A stretch of 64,000 bases of DNA from Bradyrhizobium lablabi. GTDB taxonomy: Bacteria > Pseudomonadota > Alphaproteobacteria > Rhizobiales > Xanthobacteraceae. The notes beneath the pieces are model-generated. The model was not told where the DNA came from, ran no database searches, and saw only the letters and a list, made by a program, of their open reading frames with translations. How positions within the stretch are numbered: position 1 is the stretch's first letter; the number at the start of each line of letters is the position of its first letter. The position numbers and the translations under genes were made by a program. The stretch spans positions 4,712,001-4,776,000 of the forward strand of contig NZ_LT670844.1 in NCBI RefSeq assembly GCF_900141755.1, read 5' to 3'. Positions 1-9,330 of this stretch are shown here, piece after piece.

Positions 1-958
1 TAAGGCGGGGGATCGCGATGTCCCAGTCAACCGGAATCTGGCGGCCTGCGACCTCGACCGAAGTCTTGGGTGTCATGTGGATATCGGCGGACGCGATTTG
101 TTCGGTCTTGCCGTCCGGCAAAATCCAGTTGCCGGATGCGTAATGGTTGCTGTCGGTCTGGCGCAATCGAAATAGCATCAGCTTCTCGCCCGAAGCGAAA
201 TGCAGCGAGAACCAGTCCCATCCGGTTTGATCCGACGCCAGCGGCTGGCTGCTCCATTCGCGGTCCATCCAGGCTTGGCCTGAGACCCCAACGGGCTTGT
301 CGTCGATGACGATGCGGCCGCTTGCCTTGAAAAAAGGCTGGCTGAAATAATACGAGGCCTGTCCGCGATCGGATTTTTTGCTGTAGCCGGCCGCGCCCTG
401 CAGCACCAGCGCGTGATCGGCATCGAGCCGCAGCGCATAGACAAAATCCGCGCCGGATGCTTTCAATTCAAGCGGCGCAATCATGTCATCGCGCATCGGC
501 TCAATCCCGCGCATTTCCCAGGCATCGATCCAGGCGAGAAAAGGTTTTGCCTCGACCCCGGCCTGGCCGATGCCGCCGCGGGCAAATTTCTCGCTTGCAC
601 GGTGGGTGTCGCCGCGCGTGACGGCCGCGTGGGCCATCCATACCTGTTGATTGGCCCAGCCTTCCTGTTGCGCGCCCGGCCGCATCGCCTGACGAAACAA
701 GGTCCACTGCGCGCCATAGGCCGCGCCGCTCGTATCCGTCAGATTAGCCGTCACATACCACCATTCGATCCGAAACTCCGGATGCGGGCCGTGATCTTCC
801 GGAAAGCTGAAGATCTTGCCCGGCGTGACCGGCGCAAACCCTTCCCCGCTCATGCCGAGCCCGGCAAAGCCCTGCGCAAGCGCGCCCTTGCCGCCTAGCC
901 CGGCAAGCGCAAGGCCGGCCGCAAAGGCGCGGCGGGTTATTTGAGGGTTACCGCTCAT
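1..958 (-). CDS. attH: AttH-like secreted hydrolase / CrtC-like lipocalin-fold protein (3' end outside window)
   Basis: Reading from 958 the protein starts with a twin-arginine-type signal (TRRAFAAG) and continues into the AttH/carotenoid 1,2-hydratase family, with typical blocks such as EWWYVTANL, SGQAWMDREWSS and WDWFSLHF. It would be an exported lipocalin-like protein acting in the periplasm. The ATG lies inside the last codons of the upstream permease gene (11-bp overlap), so the two are translationally coupled. Order ATPase, permease, AttH matches the attEFGH export operon. The family is often annotated as a predicted hydrolase, but its substrate is not established. The C-terminus runs off the left edge of the window. 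Confidence 0.8.
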   Translation of the reverse strand, partial: MSGNPQITRRAFAAGLALAGLGGKGALAQGFAGLGMSGEGFAPVTPGKIFSFPEDHGPHPEFRIEWWYVTANLTDTSGAAYGAQWTLFRQAMRPGAQQEGWANQQVWMAHAAVTRGDTHRASEKFARGGIGQAGVEAKPFLAWIDAWEMRGIEPMRDDMIAPLELKASGADFVYALRLDADHALVLQGAAGYSKKSDRGQASYYFSQPFFKASGRIVIDDKPVGVSGQAWMDREWSSQPLASDQTGWDWFSLHFASGEKLMLFRLRQTDSNHYASGNWILPDGKTEQIASADIHMTPKTSVEVAGRQIPVDWDIAIPRL

Positions 959-3410
959 TGGCAAAAATCTTGACCAGGTTCGCCGGCTGCATGCGCGCCA
1001 GTCGTATGACGGGAAGCAGCGCAGCCAACAGCGCCGCCGCCATCGCCACGCTCAGCAATTCGATCAATTGCAGCGGAAAGACATGAAACGGCAGCCGCCA
1101 GCCAAAAGCCTTCACATTCACCACCGCGATCAGGCACCAGGCCACCAATAGACCGAGCGGCAGCGCCAGCAGGGTGGTGATCAGCGCCACCGACATGGTC
1201 TTCAATAGTTCGATCGCCGCCAGCCGGCGCCGGGTGATTCCGATCGCCCAGAGCGGCGCAAGCTGGGGCAGGCGGGAATTGCTCAGGGTCAGCAGACTGG
1301 TCAGCAGCGCCACACCGGCGACCCCCAGGGTAAAAGCGTTCAACGCCGCGGTCACCGCAAACGTCCGGTTGAAAATCCGCGTCGATTCGGCTTTCAGCGT
1401 GGCCTGATCCAAGAGGTTGCGGCCATCGAGACCGAACTTTTCCTGCAGCGACGATATCAACGCCGGCACCGCGGGCGGTGCCACCCGCAAACCCAGTCGC
1501 GTCAATGGAATCCCGGGAAAACGGCGGGTCAACGCCGCGAAATTGACGGCGATCTGTCCCTTGGGATTGCCGTAATCGGCGTAGATGCCGACGATCTTAA
1601 GCGCCCAATTTCCGCCCGGCGCGGGCACCTCGACGGTATCGCCGATTGCGAGGTTTGAGCGCCGGGCCAGTTGCTCGCTGATGAAACAGCTATCGCCGGG
1701 ACGAAGGCGGATCCAGGCGTTGGCGCTTGCCTCCAGCAGCGGCCAATGATCCCGCAAGGTGGCGCTGTCAGCGAGACCCAAAACTTCAATCGGGGCGCCA
1801 TTGATCTGCGCCTCGGCCCGGCCGCCGGGGAGGATCGCCTCGACCTCGGGACGCTCGCGGAGCCACGCCCTGATCTCGGCGGCCTGCGCATTGTCGGCGG
1901 CGTTGACATAGACATCCGCCGCCAACCGTCCGTCCAGCCAACTGACAAACGTTCGGCTGAAGCTTTCGACCATGGTGCCGACCCCGACATTGACCGCGAG
2001 CGCCAGCAACAGTGCCATCAGCGCCAGCGACAATCCCGAAAGCTGCTGCCGGCTGTCGGCCCAGAACCATATCGCGAGCGCGCGATCGGCGCGCCGCTGG
2101 CCGAATGACAATACCAATTCCAGGATCGCGGGCAGGCCGAGCGCCGCGCCCAGCAGCAAGGCCGCCAGCACGGCAAACCCTGAGACCAGCGAATCGCCGT
2201 ACCACAACAGAAGACAAGCGGCGACGAGCACGGCGAGCGCCAGCGCGCTTTGGAAAATCAGCCAGCGCCTCTGTGCTTGTTGCCAGGCATAGGGCTGGGC
2301 TGCCGCCAGCATGGGAAGCCGGATCGCCTTCAAAAGGCTGGTGGCCGCCGCCACCAGCGCGCCGGCGACGCTGATGAGCATTCCGGCGATCCACCATTCG
2401 CCGCGCAGCGTCAACTGACCGGGAATTTGCGCACCATAGAGCCCGCGCAAGGACGCGGCGACGTCGGGCAGCAACGAGGCCGCAATCAAATAGCCGCAGA
2501 CCAATCCCACGATGCCCGCCGCAAGCGCCAGCGATACCAGTTCGGCCACCAGCACGGCGTTGAGCATGCGGGCCGACACGCCGCAGGCGCGCAGGGTTCG
2601 CAGCATCGGCAGGCGCTGTTCGAATGCCAGACCAATCGCGGAATTGACGATGAACAGTCCGACCACAAATGACAGCAGGCCGAATGCGGTCAGATTCAGG
2701 TGAAAACTGTCGGTGAGGCGCGCGAGATCGGTCTCCGCATCCGGTTCGACCAGGCCGAGCTTGTCGCCTACAACGCTTGCTAATGGTGCGCGCGCGCCTT
2801 TGGCCTTGCCGAGCAAAAGCCGGGAAACCTGATCCGGCATTTTGAGAAGCCGCTGTGCGATGCCGATATCGACCACCACCACGCCCGGCACCAATTGCGG
2901 TTGCACGTGCAGCGGCGGCAGCACGGTACCGTCGCTTGCGGCCGCCGTTGCGCCTTCCGGCAGGTTGAGGTCGGTCAGCGTCTCCGGCGCTACCAGCATT
3001 TCGCCGGGCGGGGTGACGAAGGATTGCAGGCCGGCTTTTCCAATCGCCGGCGCATTGCCGACTTCCGCGGGGATGGTGACCGGTTCGATCCCCAATAGCC
3101 GAAGCGGCCGGCCGCCGATTTGAATCCGGCCCTCGAGCACGGGCGACACCGGCCAGCCGGCGCGGCGCAGGTCGACAAAGAGCTTTTGCGGGAACGTCGT
3201 TCCTTGACGACCGACCAGCGTGGCGGTTCGCGTGCCGCCGAACGCGGCCGCCGCGCGGTCGTAACTCAATCGCGCCTGCTGGTTCAGCGCCTGCACGCCG
3301 CTCCACAGCGCGGTCGCGCAAATCAATCCGATCAGCAAGGTCGCAAGCTGCATCGGATGCCGCCGCCAATGGCTGAGGAGTACCGCCAGAATCCATACCA
3401 CGCGGCTCAT
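948..3410 (-). CDS. ABC transporter permease, FtsX/MacB type (AttF-AttG fused)
   Basis: 820 residues with an N-terminal membrane helix, a large extracytoplasmic domain, then a three-helix FtsX block around residues 240-350. A second set of helices (about 390-480), a second periplasmic domain and a C-terminal FtsX block (about 690-810) follow. This duplicated layout fits one polypeptide replacing AttF and AttG. It overlaps the upstream ATPase gene by 4 bp (ATGA) and the downstream attH-like gene by 11 bp. It probably works with the ATPase to move lipid or lipoprotein-like substrates, by analogy with LolCDE and MacB; the substrate is not visible in the sequence. Confidence 0.85.
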   Translation of the reverse strand: MSRVVWILAVLLSHWRRHPMQLATLLIGLICATALWSGVQALNQQARLSYDRAAAAFGGTRTATLVGRQGTTFPQKLFVDLRRAGWPVSPVLEGRIQIGGRPLRLLGIEPVTIPAEVGNAPAIGKAGLQSFVTPPGEMLVAPETLTDLNLPEGATAAASDGTVLPPLHVQPQLVPGVVVVDIGIAQRLLKMPDQVSRLLLGKAKGARAPLASVVGDKLGLVEPDAETDLARLTDSFHLNLTAFGLLSFVVGLFIVNSAIGLAFEQRLPMLRTLRACGVSARMLNAVLVAELVSLALAAGIVGLVCGYLIAASLLPDVAASLRGLYGAQIPGQLTLRGEWWIAGMLISVAGALVAAATSLLKAIRLPMLAAAQPYAWQQAQRRWLIFQSALALAVLVAACLLLWYGDSLVSGFAVLAALLLGAALGLPAILELVLSFGQRRADRALAIWFWADSRQQLSGLSLALMALLLALAVNVGVGTMVESFSRTFVSWLDGRLAADVYVNAADNAQAAEIRAWLRERPEVEAILPGGRAEAQINGAPIEVLGLADSATLRDHWPLLEASANAWIRLRPGDSCFISEQLARRSNLAIGDTVEVPAPGGNWALKIVGIYADYGNPKGQIAVNFAALTRRFPGIPLTRLGLRVAPPAVPALISSLQEKFGLDGRNLLDQATLKAESTRIFNRTFAVTAALNAFTLGVAGVALLTSLLTLSNSRLPQLAPLWAIGITRRRLAAIELLKTMSVALITTLLALPLGLLVAWCLIAVVNVKAFGWRLPFHVFPLQLIELLSVAMAAALLAALLPVIRLARMQPANLVKIFANER

Positions 3411-4081
3411 GCGATCAGCCCCGCATGAAGATTGATCTGCCGGTCGAGGGTCGCGGCAAGCCGCACGGAGTGCGTCACCATCAGGAAACCGCAGCCGGTC
3501 CGCGCCACCAGATCGCGCGCCAGCGCGAGAACGCCGTCCGCGGTTGCCTCGTCGAGATTGCCGGTGGGCTCGTCGGCGAGCAGCAACAGCGGTTTTATCG
3601 CAAGCGCCCGGCCGATCGCGACCCGCTGCTGCTGGCCGCCGGACAATTGCTCGGGATAGCGCCGGAGCAAAGCGCCCAAGCCCAGTCGCTCCACCAGTTC
3701 GCCATGCCAGGCGGCATCGTGACAGCCGGCGATGCGCGATTGAAATGCGAGGTTATCCTCAACCGTCAGGCTCGGGATCAGGTTGAACTGTTGAAACACC
3801 AGCCCTAGCCGGTCACGCCGCAGCGCCGCGCGGCCGGAATCGGAGAGATCGGTCAGGGACGCGTCGGCGATCCTGATCTCGCCGCCATCGGGTCGATCCA
3901 GCCCCGCGATCAGATGCAACAGCGTGCTCTTGCCGCTGCCGGATTCTCCGGTCAGCGCGACGCGCTCGCCGGCGGCGATGCTCAGATTGACGCCGCGGAG
4001 CACCTCGATCTGCTCTCCGGCGGAACGATAGGTCTTGGTCAGATCGCGAACGCTCAGCACGATGGGGTTGCCGTTTGCCAT
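3407..4081 (-). CDS. ABC transporter ATP-binding protein, LolD/MacB type
   Basis: 224-residue nucleotide-binding protein. Walker A GESGSGKST lies near residue 45, the signature LSGGQQQRVAIGRALA near 143, and Walker B LLLADEPTGNLDEAT near 165, followed by the H-loop histidine (MVTHS). Length and motifs are those of the LolD/FtsE/MacB ATPases that partner FtsX-type permeases. It is the first gene of a three-gene minus-strand operon and overlaps the permease start by 4 bp, so the two probably form one complex. Family assignment is secure; the transported substrate is unknown. Confidence 0.93.
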   Translation of the reverse strand: MANGNPIVLSVRDLTKTYRSAGEQIEVLRGVNLSIAAGERVALTGESGSGKSTLLHLIAGLDRPDGGEIRIADASLTDLSDSGRAALRRDRLGLVFQQFNLIPSLTVEDNLAFQSRIAGCHDAAWHGELVERLGLGALLRRYPEQLSGGQQQRVAIGRALAIKPLLLLADEPTGNLDEATADGVLALARDLVARTGCGFLMVTHSVRLAATLDRQINLHAGLIA

Positions 4082-4100
4082 CCGAAGCCGGCGCGATGCA

Positions 4101-4874
4101 TCACAGGGGCTTCTGATATTTCAGCACGAATTCATCGACCGGGACCGGCGGATGGAATACCGCTGCGTCCCGCGGATCTTCGGGATGGCGCAGGAAATCG
4201 GCTTCGCTCACGAGCTTGAACCCGGCCGCCTCGATCTCCTGGCGCAGCGTGCTTTCTTCGATGCGATGCAGGGTTTTGCCGACATTGGTGCCATCGCCGG
4301 GGCGCGCCGAATGGTCGGCGATGACCAGGAAGCCACCGGGCTTTAGCGCTGCGAACATCTTCTTGTTCATCACGGCGCGATCGACGGCCATGTAGGTCAC
4401 GTCGTGATAGGCAAAGAAAAACGTGATCAGATCGAGCCCATTCACGTCCGGCGGGATGGGATCGTCGAAATTCCTGACGACATGGACGACATTCTTCATG
4501 GCGGGCTTTTGCGCGCGGATATCGAACTTGTCCTTGACGAAGCGCTCGATGACTTCAGCCGAATCCTGCGCATACACCACGCCATCCGGCGCTACCGCAC
4601 GCGCCAATAACTCCGTGCTGTAGCCGGCGTTGGCGTCCATATCCAGCACCTGCATGCCCGGCCTCGCGCCGGTGAAGGCGAGCATCTTGGCGGGCTGCCG
4701 GCGCAGATCGGTCTGCCGGTCGGCATCGCTGCGGTCCGGCGCGGCGACAATGGCTTCGTAGTCCGGCGACTTGACGCCCTCGGCCGCAATTGCGACCGAA
4801 CCCCATCCCCCGAGCATGGCAAGCGAGGCAAGCACGCCGATCAGGTTCGCGCGGCGATGGATCGATCCGGTCAT
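4101..4874 (-). CDS. Secreted class I SAM methyltransferase-like protein (COG4798 type)
   Basis: 257 residues from the ATG at 4874, chosen because an AGGGG ribosome site lies 6 bases upstream; a start 42 bases earlier is possible. An N-terminal hydrophobic signal (about residues 8-30, ending AIAAEG) is followed by a Rossmann-type methyltransferase core: AFTGARPGMQVLDMDANAGY (motif I altered from the usual GxGxG) and YHDVTYMAVDRAVMNK. This matches the predicted extracytoplasmic methyltransferases of COG4798. The changed motif I and the signal peptide leave SAM-dependent activity uncertain. It follows the ABC operon in the same direction with a 19-bp gap from the ATPase start but is upstream of it, so it may lead the transcript. 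Confidence 0.7.
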   Translation of the reverse strand: MTGSIHRRANLIGVLASLAMLGGWGSVAIAAEGVKSPDYEAIVAAPDRSDADRQTDLRRQPAKMLAFTGARPGMQVLDMDANAGYSTELLARAVAPDGVVYAQDSAEVIERFVKDKFDIRAQKPAMKNVVHVVRNFDDPIPPDVNGLDLITFFFAYHDVTYMAVDRAVMNKKMFAALKPGGFLVIADHSARPGDGTNVGKTLHRIEESTLRQEIEAAGFKLVSEADFLRHPEDPRDAAVFHPPVPVDEFVLKYQKPL

Positions 4875-5132
4875 GAAAATCCCCTGGCAGGTTGTCGTGG
4901 AGCATAGCAAGACCATAGCCGGAGATCACCGTCCCAATCGTGACGGCGACGCGATCGTGATCCGGTTGCAGGAGGTTTCCGGCACAGCGTCAGACGGCAT
5001 TCCGTAGGGCGGATATCAAGTTGCAGCGCACGCGTGGGAGCCAAAATGGCCAGTTGCATTGCCGCTCGCCCCACAGGTACCATTGGGAGGGGGCCTGCCA
5101 ACAGAGCAGCTAACGATAATCCGGGAGAGACC

Positions 5133-6407
5133 ATGACCACGCAACCGACGCCCAAAGGCGCCTGGAAAATCACATTCCTGCTGTTTCTCTTCATGCTGGT
5201 CAATTTCGCCGACAAGATCGTGGTCGGACTCGCGGGTGTGCCGATCATGACCGAGTTGAAGCTCGAGCCGGATCAGTTCGGTACATTAGGCTCGTCGTTC
5301 TTCCTCCTGTTTTCGATCTCGGCGATCGCGGTCGGCTTTATCGTCAATCGCGTCGCCACGCGCTGGGTTCTGCTGGTTCTCGCGGCGATATGGGCGCTGG
5401 CGCAGTTCCCGATGGTTGGAACGGTCGGGTTCACGACGCTATTGATCTGCCGGGTGATCCTTGGCGCCGGCGAGGGTCCGGCGGCGTCGGTCGCGATCCA
5501 CTCGGTCTACAAATGGTTTCCCGACGAGAAGCGAGGGCTACCCACCGCGATCCTGTCGCAGGGATCTGCATTCGGCGTGATCCTCGCGGTGCCGTCGCTG
5601 AACTGGCTGATCGTCAATTATAGCTGGCACTACGCGTTCGGCGCGCTCGGTGTCGTCGGCCTGTTGTGGGTCGCGGCGTGGCTGGTGCTGGGCAAGGAGG
5701 GTCCGCTGGTGCAAACCGTCGCGACGGGGACCGCCGAACCCCGGATTCCCTATTCCCGGCTTCTGACCTCGCGGACCTTCGTCGGCTGCTGCGCGGCGAC
5801 ATTCGGCGCCTATTGGGCATTGTCGCTTGGCCTCACTTGGTTCACGCCGTTCATCGTCAAGGGGCTCGGTTTCTCTCAAACCGACGCGGGCTGGATTTCG
5901 ATCCTGCCATGGGTGTTCGGCGCCGTCATTGTGCTGCTCACCGGGTGGATTTCGCAGGTTTTGATGGCGCGCGGGGTTTGCACCCGCAACGCGCGCGGGG
6001 TGCTCGGCTCGGTCCCGCTGATTGTCGGCGGATCAATCATCGCGCTGCTGCCGCATGTCCAGGGCGTCGGGCTGCAGATCGCGCTGCTGGTGACCGGCTC
6101 CGGGCTGTGCGGATCGATCTATGTGGTCTGTCCGCCGATGCTCGGCGAATTTACGCCGGTGTCGCAGCGCGGCGCCGTGATCGCGATCTATGGCGCGATC
6201 TACACGCTCGCCGGCATCATGGCTCCAAAGGTGATGGGCAGCGTGATCCAGGGCGCGGCGGTGCCGCTCGACGGCTACATGACGGGCTTCACCATCAACG
6301 CCGTCATCCTGGTGACGTCGGGATTGCTCGGCCTGTTGCTGCTGTGGCCCAACACCGAGCGCGCGCGGCTGATGGGCGAGGAAGTGACGCAGCCGAAATT
6401 TGCGTGA
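5133..6407 (+). CDS. MFS transporter, anion:cation symporter-like
   Basis: 424 residues from the ATG at 5133, preceded by a GGGAGAG ribosome site; a longer frame back to 5034 lacks such a site. Twelve hydrophobic segments are visible. The N-terminal NFADKIVVGLAGVPIM and GAGEGPAASVAIHSVYKWFP segments are typical of the anion:cation symporter branch of MFS (hexuronate, galactonate and related organic acids). It is divergent from the methyltransferase-like gene at 4874 and stands alone, so no pathway context helps to choose a substrate. It ends just before a palindromic repeat. Confidence 0.8.
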   Translation: MTTQPTPKGAWKITFLLFLFMLVNFADKIVVGLAGVPIMTELKLEPDQFGTLGSSFFLLFSISAIAVGFIVNRVATRWVLLVLAAIWALAQFPMVGTVGFTTLLICRVILGAGEGPAASVAIHSVYKWFPDEKRGLPTAILSQGSAFGVILAVPSLNWLIVNYSWHYAFGALGVVGLLWVAAWLVLGKEGPLVQTVATGTAEPRIPYSRLLTSRTFVGCCAATFGAYWALSLGLTWFTPFIVKGLGFSQTDAGWISILPWVFGAVIVLLTGWISQVLMARGVCTRNARGVLGSVPLIVGGSIIALLPHVQGVGLQIALLVTGSGLCGSIYVVCPPMLGEFTPVSQRGAVIAIYGAIYTLAGIMAPKVMGSVIQGAAVPLDGYMTGFTINAVILVTSGLLGLLLLWPNTERARLMGEEVTQPKFA

Positions 6408-6442
6408 TTCGCGCTCCGGTAGTCCCGGCCAAATACTCCCCT

Positions 6443-6561
6443 GGTCGTCCCCGCGAAAGCGGGGACCATAACCACCGATGTTGGTTGTTGCGGAAGCGGT
6501 CTACCCCATCGCCCAACTGATAAGCCGCGGCGTATGGGTATCCGCTTTCGCGGGGACGACG
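6443..6561. repeat. Intergenic palindromic repeat, family 1
   Basis: Long imperfect inverted repeat. GGTCGTCCCCGCGAAAGCGG at the left is mirrored by CCGCTTTCGCGGGGACGACG at the right, with a variable middle containing AAGCCGCGGCGTATGGGTA. Related copies lie at 17510-17630, 28801-28922 and 53327-53462. It fills the gap between the MFS gene and the convergent gene ending at 6594 and could serve as a bidirectional terminator or a mobile miniature element. Confidence 0.85.
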
Positions 6562-6593
6562 AATACATACAATTGGACTCGAGCGCAGTCTGT

Positions 6594-7091
6594 TCATCGG
6601 GCGTCTCGGACAAGATCAATCGAAACGTGCGAGACCCAAGCTCCCGGAGAATCCATGACGAAGGTTTGGTGATTGCCTTTGGTATTAACGGTCAGCAAGG
6701 CGGTGATCGTGTCACCCTCGACTTTTGCTTCGATAACACCGTTGACGTTTTGGCCCGAAACCTTGCCGCCCTGACGATACTGGCTTTCAAACCAATTGCC
6801 CGAAAGCACGGTCCCGTTTTGATCGATGTTGGCATTCAAATCCATTTTGTAGGCATCGCTGGCGCAACGCACGTTCATTTTCACGGATTGGCCCGCGCTT
6901 TTGACAATGTAGTCAACTTTGCACCGGACGCGTTCGCGCGGCCCATTCGAGGGCTTCATCATGCCGCTACCCGACCATGAACCAGCCACGTTATCGAAGC
7001 TCTGATCGGCGTGAGCCGGAGACATGGCAAGCATTGTTATCAAAAGGGAGCATTGCAATACGGAATGAAGGATTGTTCGATTGCGACACAT
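6594..7091 (-). CDS. Secreted protein of unknown function
   Basis: 165 residues from the ATG at 7091; an alternative ATG at 7157 would add a non-hydrophobic leader. The N-terminus (about 28 residues ending SPAHADQS) is a Sec signal peptide. The mature part is rich in beta-strand-like alternation, with NVAGSWSGSGMMKPSNGPRE near its start and two cysteines (RVRCKVDY, NVRCASDAY) that could pair. I do not recognise a catalytic motif. It follows the DUF2147 gene in the same direction with a 118-bp gap and could belong to the mipA unit. Confidence 0.6.
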   Translation of the reverse strand: MCRNRTILHSVLQCSLLITMLAMSPAHADQSFDNVAGSWSGSGMMKPSNGPRERVRCKVDYIVKSAGQSVKMNVRCASDAYKMDLNANIDQNGTVLSGNWFESQYRQGGKVSGQNVNGVIEAKVEGDTITALLTVNTKGNHQTFVMDSPGAWVSHVSIDLVRDAR

Positions 7092-7209
7092 TGATCTTGT
7101 CCTCACCAGCGCGACGATCGTCGTCCCTCGGCGCATTGCATCAAAGAATCCGATCATTTTGTTGGCGTTTCTGTTTCCAATTGCTCGAACGGTGTCGGCC
7201 GGGTGCGCC

Positions 7210-7599
7210 TCAAGGCACTCTCTTCCAATTGGCCGACTTGCAGATCAGTCCGCCGGCGATGCAGCCCGAAGTGGTGAGGGTAGAGCCTTCAACAGACATT
7301 TTGCCTGAATAGGTTGACCCGGTGTCGGAGCTGGCGGCTTTGCCGGTCCAGGAATTAGCTCCACTGGGCCGCACGTCGAAGAACAGCCGCTTGCCGACTT
7401 TGGCATTCAAATCCGAACCGGGTTTCAGCCACACAACGTCTCCGCAGATGGCGTTACCACACGGTCCGAACCTGACTTGCTCATCACCACTGTCGCGTAA
7501 CCAGGTGCCGAGAATTTCGTCTGCGAGTCCGAGACTTGTGGTCAGCAGGAATACCGTCGAAGCCAAGCCGAGACCCAAGCCGAGACGCAGAATTTTCAT
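7210..7599 (-). CDS. DUF2147 secreted protein
   Basis: 129 residues from the ATG at 7599, chosen because AAGGAGAT lies directly upstream; the frame stays open to 7638. A signal peptide (ending LGLADEI) is followed by a single DUF2147 domain: ILGTWLRDSGDEQVRFGPCG, AICGDVVWLKPGSDLNAKVG, GKRLFFDVRPSG and SGCIAGGLICKSANWKRV. Four cysteines are present. DUF2147 proteins are small periplasmic or secreted beta-barrel-like proteins without an assigned reaction. It lies 28 bp after the lipoprotein gene and is probably co-transcribed with it and with mipA. Confidence 0.8.
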   Translation of the reverse strand: MKILRLGLGLGLASTVFLLTTSLGLADEILGTWLRDSGDEQVRFGPCGNAICGDVVWLKPGSDLNAKVGKRLFFDVRPSGANSWTGKAASSDTGSTYSGKMSVEGSTLTTSGCIAGGLICKSANWKRVP

Positions 7600-7627
7600 C
7601 CCAATCTCCTTACGTTGTTGCTTCCGA

Positions 7628-8389
7628 TTAACGAACATCCGCGAGATGCATGTCGCTCAGGGTTGACGAAAGGCTGCGTGCGATCAGGTCGGTGATCGCC
7701 CCGTGCAGGTTCTCGTTTCGGGCGGGCTCGCCTGAACTCGGCGAGAAACTCTCGTCGACCAAGCGGCTTGGGCCGGTGAGCCCGACCGTCCCCGCATTTT
7801 CTAACGGCGGGGCAACCATTTTCTCGATGACGTCGAACGACTTGCCGTCGTACACCCTGATCTCGTAGAGCACATGGATCTGGTTGTAAGACGCGAGCAA
7901 CGTGCCGTAACTGACAAAACCGATGCCTTCGACCTTTCGCGCACCGCTGCCGAAATTGGATTTCGCCTTGGTGATGACGATGTAGGCGTCAAGCCCCTGG
8001 GGCGTCACTTCGGTCTTAACGAGTTTCTTGAACGGATCGCCACGGACGAGATTGACCGGCGCAACCGGCGAATCCTTGATCGCGGCAAAGGCGGCGCGCG
8101 GATAACTGACCGGTTGCACTTGAAAACGACCGCTCAACGCCGTGGTTGCTTGCTGGACGATGAGGTCATCAAGGCCCCAGGATCCGATCGGAAAACTCTG
8201 ATTGGCGTTATTCAGGCCGGTCAGTCCCATCCTTGCAAACGTCATCTCGTCGCCGACTGCCGAGATGATGCCGACGGTCTTGACCGCCTGCAGTTTCGTG
8301 TCGCGGGTGGCAAACATCGCGCAGCCGCCGAGGCTGACGGCTACAACAACAACCGCCGCGAGGTTCGCGTATGGACTGCTGCGGCGCAT
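7628..8389 (-). CDS. Predicted outer-membrane lipoprotein of unknown function
   Basis: 253 residues from the ATG at 8389. The N-terminus MRRSSPYANLAAVVVVAVS leads into an LGGC lipobox, so Cys23 should be lipidated. The mature protein contains GIISAVGDEMTFARMGLTG, DDLIVQQATTALSGRFQVQP and a repeated pattern suggesting a soluble alpha/beta domain. The reading frame stays open far upstream through the mipA gene, but that part is an antisense-like shadow without a start signal. It sits 20 bp after mipA, and both are likely in one transcript. Function unknown. Confidence 0.75.
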   Translation of the reverse strand: MRRSSPYANLAAVVVVAVSLGGCAMFATRDTKLQAVKTVGIISAVGDEMTFARMGLTGLNNANQSFPIGSWGLDDLIVQQATTALSGRFQVQPVSYPRAAFAAIKDSPVAPVNLVRGDPFKKLVKTEVTPQGLDAYIVITKAKSNFGSGARKVEGIGFVSYGTLLASYNQIHVLYEIRVYDGKSFDVIEKMVAPPLENAGTVGLTGPSRLVDESFSPSSGEPARNENLHGAITDLIARSLSSTLSDMHLADVR

Positions 8390-8409
8390 GGCGTGGCGAT
8401 CCTGTCGGC

Positions 8410-9296
8410 CTATCGTATTTTGACGTCGAATGAATAGGAGGCGCCGATGCCAACCGTCGTCTGGTTCGGTGAGCCTCGAACGGTCACCAGAGGGCTTTTG
8501 GCGGCGTCGCCGAGCAACCGCTGGTACTCGACATAGGCATGGACTTCCCATTGCGGATCGATCCGGTAGGACACCTGGGCGCCGGCGCCGGCCGAGTGCG
8601 CGCCGCCCTTGGCGTTGAATATCGGCAGCCCGGTCGCCATCGCCTGCGCGGCGTCGATGCCAAAATAGGGCGAGGTCGCTTTGGTGGTTTCCCAGGTGAA
8701 GCGCGGTCCGGCCGAGACCGTGAAGCGCTGAATCACCGGCACGATGAAGTCCGCCGAGAGGTCGGCAACGACGCCCTTGTGGCCGCCAATACCCTGGCGG
8801 AGTTCGCCGCGCGTGCGGAACCAGTCGACCGGATAATATTCGACGAAGCCGCCGAGTTCGATCGTGGTTTTGACGTCGCCGAGGCCATTCAGTTCGGAAT
8901 AGCTGTTGGCTTTTCGTGACGACACGAACTTGCCGGCGGGGCCGGCCCGAAGGTCGCCAAAGTCGATCAGCGCGATGCTTGCGCTGTCGCGCGGCCCGCG
9001 AAACTGGTCCACCGAGCCGGCACGGCGGATGGCAAAAATCGGGACCGGGCTGAGCATGCTCCGTTTGGCGCCCTCGAAATCGGGTTTGTATTCGCCCCCC
9101 GCGCCGACCATGACGGTCCAGGTGCCGGACACCGGCGGCAACATCGGCAATTCGAAAGGCGGAGCCGGCAACGTGACCAATGGGTCCGCCGTTGCCGCAG
9201 ATGGCACGAGTATCAATGCCACCAGCGCGGCGGCCCGGAGAAGATCGTGTTGCTGTTGCCGAGGAGCGGTATTGGCTGGAAGAACTGTCTTGCGCA
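8410..9296 (-). CDS. MipA/OmpV family outer-membrane protein
   Basis: 295 residues from the ATG at 9296. A signal peptide ends at ATADP. The mature part has the MipA/OmpV pattern: GTWTVMVGAGGEYKPDFEG, SPVPIFAIRRAG, RAGPAGKFVSSRK, a middle section on GGFVEYYPVDWFRTRGELRQ and a C-terminal strand ending VGIGASYSFDVKIR. These are beta-barrel proteins, some acting as scaffolds or linked to antimicrobial sensing. Its leader DNA (9280-9400) closely matches the leader of the gene at 13805-14386, including similar first codons (MRKTVLPAN versus MKTALLAN), pointing to shared regulation. Confidence 0.85.
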
Positions 9297-9330
9297 TCTC
9301 TCTTACCGGCAACAGAGCTGAACGGAACTC

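Noticed and set aside
6443..6561. Possible CRISPR array because repeated palindromes recur
   Set aside because: Copies are dispersed singly between genes with no regular spacers and no cas genes.
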